From positions 1-9,605 of the forward strand of contig USMP01000024.1 in NCBI GenBank assembly GCA_900555795.1: a stretch of 9,605 nt of DNA, in the 5' to 3' direction. This DNA is from an uncultured Eubacteriales bacterium (GTDB taxonomy: Bacteria; Bacillota; Clostridia; Oscillospirales; Oscillospiraceae). Below the pieces are notes generated by a model. It saw nothing but the letters and a program-made list of their open reading frames with translations, made no database searches and was not told where the DNA came from. The position numbers and the translations under genes were made by a program. Position 1 is the first letter of the stretch, and every line of letters starts with the position of its first letter. Below are positions 6,085 through 9,605 of the stretch, in pieces.

Positions 6085-7365
6085 TCAGCGGATTTTCCGG
6101 CTCTCCACATAGTAGCGCTTGTCCTCGGCGTGGCCCATGGAGAAGGTCTTGCGCGGCAGCACGCCGTCGGCGATAACGGTTTTGAACAGCTGGTCCTTAC
6201 CCATGGCCGGGAGCAGGAAGCCCATGTTGCCCGGTTTTCCTCCCAGCTGGCGGGTGATGTCGTCGCCGTGGATGTAATCCACCTCGCCGCCATGCTCCTT
6301 TAAGTAGGCGTCCAGGAAACTCTGCAGGGTGCCCACCGCCAGCTGTACCTTTGGGTCGGGGACGGTAATAAAGCCGTCGTGGCCGGGCCATACCACCTCA
6401 ATGGTGTGGCCCTCACCCTTGCCCTCGTGGGCATTGGGGTAGAATTTCTTAAATGCCTCCATAAATTCCGCCGGCTCCACGCCAAATACCACTCGGTGAA
6501 TGGCCTCGAACTGCAGGGCGCTGTCGTGAAGGTTCTCGATCTCCACCAGAGCGTAGCGGGCGGGGAGGTCCGCCCACTGGTCCTTCGGCGTGACCTGCTT
6601 CAGATTTTCATAGCAGGTCTTGGCGGTGGCCAGGGAGTGGTTGCCGTCGCCCACTGCGAAGAGCAGGGGAGCGGCGGAACCCATGCCGTATTTCTCCTCC
6701 ATGGCGGCAGGACTGGCCAACTCCGCCAGGGCGGAGGCCAGACGCTCCATCTGCCCCTCTGTCAGCTTCCAGCCCTGCAGGTGGCCGCCCCCCATCATCA
6801 GTTCGAAGTTGTACACCGGCTCCATGCCGGCTGTTTCGGCGGCAATGGGCTCCAGGCAGGTGGCGTGGGGGTCGTCAATGAGCAGCATCACGTGAGGCAG
6901 TTCAATGGGGGCATCCTTCCGCACCCGCACCCGGGGTGGAATGCGCTCCAGCACCGTGCCCTCGGTGGCCCGGATCAGGGAGCCGGAGCCGGGGGTGTAG
7001 TCATATTGCTCCAGATCCACCGCCGCCACCAGGCCCCGCCGGACCGCCCCATCGGATTGGCGGCGCTCAATATAAAAAATGGAGTGGGGGTAGGTCCTGA
7101 AAATATCCCGGGCCAGGTAGTCAGCCATGGAGCGGTTGATGTGGGCGATATGCTCCTCCACATCGCTGTCGTTCAGCTGACTCTCCGGCAGGATCAGCCG
7201 CAGGGTAGAGGGGGCATCGGCGGCAATGCGGTCCACCTGGGCCCAGTACTCCGGCTGGGAGGTGAACTGGTCGCAGGCAACCACGGCCCAGCGGGTCATG
7301 TCGCAGTCCCGGGGCAGCAGAATGTCCGCCGGGGCCATGCCAATGGCTTGAAAGGTCTTGTCCAT
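6085..7365 (-). CDS. DUF1015 family protein
   Basis: The 426-residue protein is a full-length DUF1015 member of the clostridial type. It begins with PADILLPRDCDMTRWAVVAC and DQFTSQPEYW (12-41). The central family motif FAVGDGNHSLATAK is at 236-249, and the C-terminus carries LPRKTFSMGHAEDKRYYVES (403-422). Many DUF1015 proteins have DGHHR where this one has DGNHS. The DGxH motif recalls ParB/sulfiredoxin-like folds, a superfamily that includes free-serine kinases, so a nucleotide-dependent phosphotransfer role is possible, but this is inference only. No biochemical function is established to my knowledge. There is no signal peptide or membrane segment, so it is probably cytosolic. GGAGG lies 9 bases before the ATG. 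It follows the phosphoglycerate mutase gene by 90 bases, without a visible terminator or clear promoter between them. Confidence 0.9.
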   Translation of the reverse strand: MDKTFQAIGMAPADILLPRDCDMTRWAVVACDQFTSQPEYWAQVDRIAADAPSTLRLILPESQLNDSDVEEHIAHINRSMADYLARDIFRTYPHSIFYIERRQSDGAVRRGLVAAVDLEQYDYTPGSGSLIRATEGTVLERIPPRVRVRKDAPIELPHVMLLIDDPHATCLEPIAAETAGMEPVYNFELMMGGGHLQGWKLTEGQMERLASALAELASPAAMEEKYGMGSAAPLLFAVGDGNHSLATAKTCYENLKQVTPKDQWADLPARYALVEIENLHDSALQFEAIHRVVFGVEPAEFMEAFKKFYPNAHEGKGEGHTIEVVWPGHDGFITVPDPKVQLAVGTLQSFLDAYLKEHGGEVDYIHGDDITRQLGGKPGNMGFLLPAMGKDQLFKTVIADGVLPRKTFSMGHAEDKRYYVESRKIR

Positions 7366-7410
7366 GTCGTTTTTCCTCCGTTGTATGTGATGTTGTTACC
7401 CTATATCAAC

Positions 7411-7428
7411 GCGGGCTTCTCCACCCGC
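7411..7428. repeat. Small inverted repeat in the gap between the mutase and DUF1015 genes
   Basis: GCGGG (7411-7415) and CCCGC (7424-7428) flank 8 bases. The stem is short and no uridine tract follows on either strand, so it is not an intrinsic terminator. At most it could modulate transcript stability between the two genes. Confidence 0.25.
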
Positions 7429-7455
7429 CTGATAGACGCGGTGTCCGGGGAGATA

Positions 7456-8685
7456 CTATTTTTCAAAGAGCAGGTCCAGCAGCTGGCAGCCGTTTTCCAC
7501 GTAAGGGCCGTTTTCACCGGCGGCCTCATCGTATACGCCACCCCGTCCGGTGTCCACGCGGCTGTCGTAGAGCAGGAAGGGTACCGGGTCGCCGTCGTGG
7601 CCACGGGTGGCGGTAAGCGTTTTGTGGTCGCTGAGCAGCAGCACACGGTGATCCAGACCAGTTCGCTCCAGCCGGGTCAGAAGGGGGGCCACCAGGCGGC
7701 TGTCCAGCCAATCGATAGCCTGAATTTTGCCGGCCAGGTCGCCGTTGTGGGTACACTCGTCCGGAGCCTCCAGGTGCAGGCAGACAAAGTCATATTGCCC
7801 CAGCTTCTCCCAGGTGGCCTCCAGCTTGCCGGTGAAGTTGGTGTCCAGTTCCCCGGTGGCGCCGGGGACCTCCACCATCTCCAGTCCCCGCAGGATTCCG
7901 ATGCCGTGGCAGAGGGGCACGGCGCTGACAACGGCGCCATCCAGCCCATATTGGCTGCGGAAGCTGGGCAGGGAGGGGGCGGTGCCCTCCGCCCAGAACC
8001 AAATGCCGTTGGCAGGCAGCTTTCCCGCCGCCCGCCGCCGCTCCGTAATTGGATGGTGGTCCAGAATTTCGGTGGCCAGGCGCATCAGGTCGGTAAATAC
8101 CGCCGCCCGCTCATTTCCGGCTGGAAGCAGAGGGCCGGCCCTTTGCCCAAGATGGTCGTGGGGCGGCGTAAAGCGAATACCAGTTAAGTCGCTTTTGTGC
8201 TGTATGGCCAGCTGCCGGAAAGCGGGGAAGGGATGAATTTCCAGCCGCGCTTCCTCCAGAGCCTTGGTGAAGGCGGGGTTATCCAGCAGGATGCCCACGG
8301 CGGCCAGGGCCGCGTCTCCCTCAATGGACCCGGCGCTGTGGGACAAAATTTTTCGCTCCTCCAGAGGCAGGTTCCCGTCCTCCAGCGATACAAGATTGCA
8401 GCGGAAAGCCGCGTCCCCCGGCGCCAGGGCAATCCCTGCGGCGGCGGCCTCCATGGGGGAGCGCCCGGTAAAGTAGCGCCGGGGGTCGCAGCCAAAAATG
8501 GAGAGAATGGCGGTCTCGCTGCCGGCAGGCAGGGGCTTCGGACAATTGACGGCCCGCCCCACGATGCCCTTGGCAGCCATGCGGTCGATGCTTGGGATGG
8601 AGGCGGTTTGAAGCGGCGTTCTGCCGTTTAACTCCGGGACAGGGTTGTCGGCCATGCCGTCTCCGATGACCAGTAGGTATTTCAC
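7456..8685 (-). CDS. apgM: Metal-dependent, cofactor-independent phosphoglycerate mutase (archaeal type)
   Basis: Alkaline-phosphatase-superfamily enzyme of the ApgM type, which interconverts 3- and 2-phosphoglycerate through a phosphoserine intermediate. The 409 residues fit. The N-terminal metal site is in VIGDGMAD (6-13). PAGSETAILSIFGCDPRRY (53-71) carries the predicted nucleophile Ser56. The second metal cluster is in LEAPDECTHNGD (305-316; Asp309, His313), SDHKT (352-356; Asp353, His354) and RGHDGDPVPF (361-370; His363), so all expected ligands are present. A related clostridial subfamily was once proposed to be a homoserine kinase, so the substrate should be regarded as predicted. The start is GTG (8683-8685): AAGGAGG is 8 bases upstream and the next in-frame ATG (Met11) would delete the first metal site. 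It is the first gene of the operon behind a strong promoter. Confidence 0.9.
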   Translation of the reverse strand: MKYLLVIGDGMADNPVPELNGRTPLQTASIPSIDRMAAKGIVGRAVNCPKPLPAGSETAILSIFGCDPRRYFTGRSPMEAAAAGIALAPGDAAFRCNLVSLEDGNLPLEERKILSHSAGSIEGDAALAAVGILLDNPAFTKALEEARLEIHPFPAFRQLAIQHKSDLTGIRFTPPHDHLGQRAGPLLPAGNERAAVFTDLMRLATEILDHHPITERRRAAGKLPANGIWFWAEGTAPSLPSFRSQYGLDGAVVSAVPLCHGIGILRGLEMVEVPGATGELDTNFTGKLEATWEKLGQYDFVCLHLEAPDECTHNGDLAGKIQAIDWLDSRLVAPLLTRLERTGLDHRVLLLSDHKTLTATRGHDGDPVPFLLYDSRVDTGRGGVYDEAAGENGPYVENGCQLLDLLFEK

Positions 8686-8693
8686 AGTCTAAG

Positions 8694-8700
8694 CCTCCTT
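8694..8700 (-). promoter_or_regulatory. Ribosome binding site fixing the GTG start of apgM
   Basis: Minus-strand AAGGAGG (8700-8694) is 8 bases before GTG 8685-8683. It supports the non-ATG start, since no ATG lies between it and the essential GDGMAD motif. Confidence 0.85.
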
Positions 8701-8715
8701 ATGCTGTCTACCCGT

Positions 8716-8744
8716 ATTATACAGAGGTTCGCAGCCTTTTTCAA
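8716..8744 (-). promoter_or_regulatory. Sigma-A promoter for the apgM-DUF1015-ispE operon
   Basis: Minus-strand TTGAAA (8744-8739), a 17-base spacer and perfect TATAAT (8721-8716). Transcription would begin near 8709, giving a leader of only about 24 bases that is mostly the ribosome binding site. There is therefore no room for a riboswitch. Confidence 0.88.
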
Positions 8745-8874
8745 CGGAAAAGTCAGAATCAGGCAAATTCTTTGTCAACTGCGCAAAAAATAATTTTGTA
8801 AGAAGAGATGTATAAGCGAAAAATGTCTGGGGAGACTAGGCGGTGAAGCCGGATACTGTGCGGCTTGCAAACGG
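8745..8874. other. Intergenic stretch between divergent apgM and DUF378 genes
   Basis: This stretch must hold the plus-strand promoter for the DUF378 gene, but I cannot place it with confidence. TATAAG (8811-8816) is the best -10 candidate and lacks a -35 at normal spacing; TTGTCA (8772-8777) lacks a -10 at 17 bases. A second GTG (8843) with GGGGAG ahead could start a longer product. No RNA gene is visible. Confidence 0.35.
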
Positions 8875-8882
8875 AAGGGAGG
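8875..8882 (+). promoter_or_regulatory. Ribosome binding site for the DUF378 GTG start
   Basis: AAGGGAGG is 8 bases before GTG 8891, and that start gives the usual family N-terminus (IWDRIALVLVIIGALNWG). This favours it over the GTG at 8843. Confidence 0.75.
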
Positions 8883-8890
8883 TAACGACT

Positions 8891-9103
8891 GTGATTTGGG
8901 ATCGGATCGCGTTGGTGCTGGTGATTATCGGCGCGCTGAACTGGGGGTCTGTGGGGCTTTTTGGCTTCGACCTGGTGGCCTTCATCTGCGGCGGCCAGAT
9001 GGCCGTATTGTCCCGCATTATCTATACGATCGTGGGGATCGCAGGACTCTGGTGCGTATCTTTGCTGTTCCGGGAAAACGCAACCGGCGAGGCGGCGGCG
9101 TAA
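8891..9103 (+). CDS. DUF378 small membrane protein (YuzA-like)
   Basis: This 70-residue protein of the DUF378 family is widespread in Firmicutes and has no established function. It has two hydrophobic helices. The first contains the signature ALVLVIIGALNWGSVGLFGFD (about 7-27). A short loop with CGG follows, then SRIIYTIVGIAGLWCVSLLF (about 41-60) and a short Glu/Ala tail. The start codon is GTG, chosen for its AAGGGAGG site and because family members normally begin a few residues before the first helix. A GTG at 8843 in the same frame, also with a G-rich site, would add 16 residues and cannot be excluded. The gene stands alone, divergent from apgM, and ends 25 bases before a strong hairpin terminator. 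Confidence 0.88.
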   Translation: MIWDRIALVLVIIGALNWGSVGLFGFDLVAFICGGQMAVLSRIIYTIVGIAGLWCVSLLFRENATGEAAA

Positions 9104-9128
9104 GGGCCGTACCGCCCCGGAATGTAAT

Positions 9129-9167
9129 AAAATTCTGCCCATCCGATGGGAGTGGGCAGAATTTTTT
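9129..9167 (+). terminator. Intrinsic terminator after the DUF378 gene
   Basis: The arms AAAATTCTGCCCA (9129-9141) and TGGGCAGAATTTT (9153-9165) are perfect complements around an 11-base loop, ending in six T residues (9162-9167). The A-run at the other side means it could also work on the minus strand. Confidence 0.93.
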
Positions 9168-9323
9168 GCGCCCAGGCCCGTCCATCGTCAAGGAATGGCC
9201 GGTTTGTCTATCGGTGGAGACATTTTTATTGTTCCTGTTGTAGATAAGCGTGGGTATTCGGTTTCATAAAAACTCTTTTCAAAATAACTAGAAAGCGTAT
9301 CCACGCAATTACAGTGTAGATGC

Positions 9324-9335
9324 GCTTATATAAGC
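9324..9335. repeat. Perfect 12-bp palindrome GCTTATATAAGC
   Basis: GCTTAT followed directly by ATAAGC, a perfect dyad in the AT-rich region. It shares the CTTAT/ATAAG half-site with the dyad 7 bases downstream, which makes a protein-binding site conceivable. Confidence 0.6.
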
Positions 9336-9341
9336 TGCATA

Positions 9342-9357
9342 CCTTATCTTCATAAGG
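9342..9357. repeat. Inverted repeat CCTTAT-CTTC-ATAAGG
   Basis: Perfect 6-bp arms around a 4-base loop. Half-sites are related to those of the palindrome at 9324-9335. No T-run follows, so it is unlikely to be a terminator. Confidence 0.55.
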
Positions 9358-9469
9358 GAACACTTGACAAAATGCCCATAACTTTACGGATCAGAGAGGT
9401 TTAATAAAACCATTTACACTTCAAAGTAAAATTATTGGCTTCAACAACAGAGACTTTTTATTTTTACCC

Positions 9470-9498
9470 TTGACAACGAGAAGTTCTCTTGCTATAAT
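9470..9498 (+). promoter_or_regulatory. Consensus sigma-A promoter for the tRNA gene or tRNA operon
   Basis: Perfect TTGACA (9470-9475), 17-base spacer, perfect TATAAT (9493-9498). Transcription would start near 9505, about 66 bases before the tRNA 5' end, and RNase P would remove that leader. The spacer contains the palindrome GAGAAGTTCTC (9478-9488). Such a full-consensus promoter fits a stable-RNA operon. Confidence 0.92.
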
Positions 9499-9570
9499 AA
9501 CCAAGCAATCGGGCGGGAACACTTGGAACATAAAATCTCAGGCGGTTCGACAGGGTCCGATGCCATATGT

Positions 9571-9605
9571 GGGGGTATAGCTCAGCTGGGAGAGCGCTTG
9601 AATGG
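9571..9605 (+). tRNA. 5' half of a tRNA gene, probably tRNA-Ala(GGC), cut by the window end
   Basis: The last 35 bases match tRNA positions 1-35. They comprise the acceptor strand GGGGGTA, T8-A9, the D stem GCTC/GAGC with loop AGCTGGGA (GG at positions 18-19), G26, the anticodon 5' strand CTTGA, then A32, T33 and anticodon bases G34-G35. The anticodon is therefore GGN. The body closely resembles clostridial tRNA-Ala(GGC), whereas Pro, Ser or Thr tRNAs would have different acceptor and D-arm sequences. The third anticodon base, variable loop, T arm and 3' end lie outside the window. Confidence 0.88.

Larger units (their letters stand above)
9168..9469. other. AT-rich intergenic region without a recognisable gene
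   Basis: About 300 bases between the DUF378 terminator and the tRNA promoter, much richer in A and T than the rest of the window. No open frame with a ribosome binding site, no known RNA family and no transposase remnant can be seen. It contains palindromes, listed separately, and many T/A runs. A recently acquired or decayed segment, or a regulatory region for the tRNA operon, are both possible. Confidence 0.6.

Noticed and set aside
5145..6176. A 343-codon plus-strand frame opposite ispE and the zinc-ribbon gene
   Set aside because: It is antisense to ispE, whose GHMP motifs are unmistakable; the translated product is low in recognisable structure.
6379..8187. A 602-codon open plus-strand frame opposite apgM and the DUF1015 gene
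   Set aside because: It runs antisense through two well-recognised genes, has no ribosome binding site and shows no family motif; long open antisense frames are common in GC-rich coding DNA.
9360..9395. TTGACA-like box near 9364 as a further promoter
   Set aside because: No -10 hexamer is found at 15-19 bases downstream.
9505..9570. A second, degenerate tRNA in the leader (GGTTCGA near 9544 recalls a T arm)
   Set aside because: The bases flanking GGTTCGA do not pair into a T stem, and no acceptor or anticodon arm can be drawn.
1..9605. CRISPR array, insertion sequence, prophage, toxin-antitoxin or defence genes
   Set aside because: No regularly spaced direct repeats, transposase or integrase motifs, or characteristic gene pairs were found on either strand.

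Overview
The window looks like chromosome of a GC-rich Clostridia member of the Oscillospiraceae type (the Flavonifractor / Oscillibacter / Intestinimonas kind). The basis is RqcH, Mini-RNase III, a DUF1015 protein and a clostridial-type phosphoglycerate mutase, strong GGAGG-type ribosome binding sites, and sigma-A promoters close to TTGACA/TATAAT. The genus is inferred from gene content and base composition only; no search was run.

Region 1 (1-2923) is a minus-strand operon. A strong extended -10 promoter (2895-2922) drives a fused nitroreductase-Nudix protein, then Mini-RNase III (mrnC), then rqcH, which leaves the window at base 1. The three genes overlap by 4 and 11 bases, so translation is probably coupled. 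Two of the three act on the 50S subunit: 23S rRNA 3'-5' trimming and Ala-tailing of stalled nascent chains. Region 2 (2949-4535) holds one plus-strand Na+:alanine/glycine symporter gene with its own promoter, facing a long hairpin terminator that serves the opposite strand.

Region 3 (4481-8744) is a second minus-strand operon. From a near-consensus promoter it reads a metal-dependent phosphoglycerate mutase (GTG start), a DUF1015 protein, a small two-helix membrane protein with a zinc ribbon, ispE (isoprenoid precursor synthesis), and a 78-residue membrane-anchored protein of unknown function. A perfect 16-bp inverted repeat separates ispE from the last gene. Region 4 (8891-9167) is a small DUF378 membrane protein with a bidirectional hairpin terminator. 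Region 5 (9168-9605) is strikingly AT-rich compared with the rest. It has no recognisable gene but contains two palindromes sharing the CTTAT/ATAAG half-site, followed by a consensus promoter and the 5' half of a tRNA gene, probably tRNA-Ala(GGC), cut by the window end within the anticodon.

Most of the window is housekeeping. The less ordinary items are the nitroreductase-Nudix fusion in an RNA/ribosome-quality-control operon, the 16-bp inverted repeat at the ispE 3' end, the DUF1015 protein with a DGNHS motif beside the mutase, and the AT-rich palindromic stretch before the tRNA. I found no CRISPR array, transposase, integrase, defence system or biosynthetic cluster.
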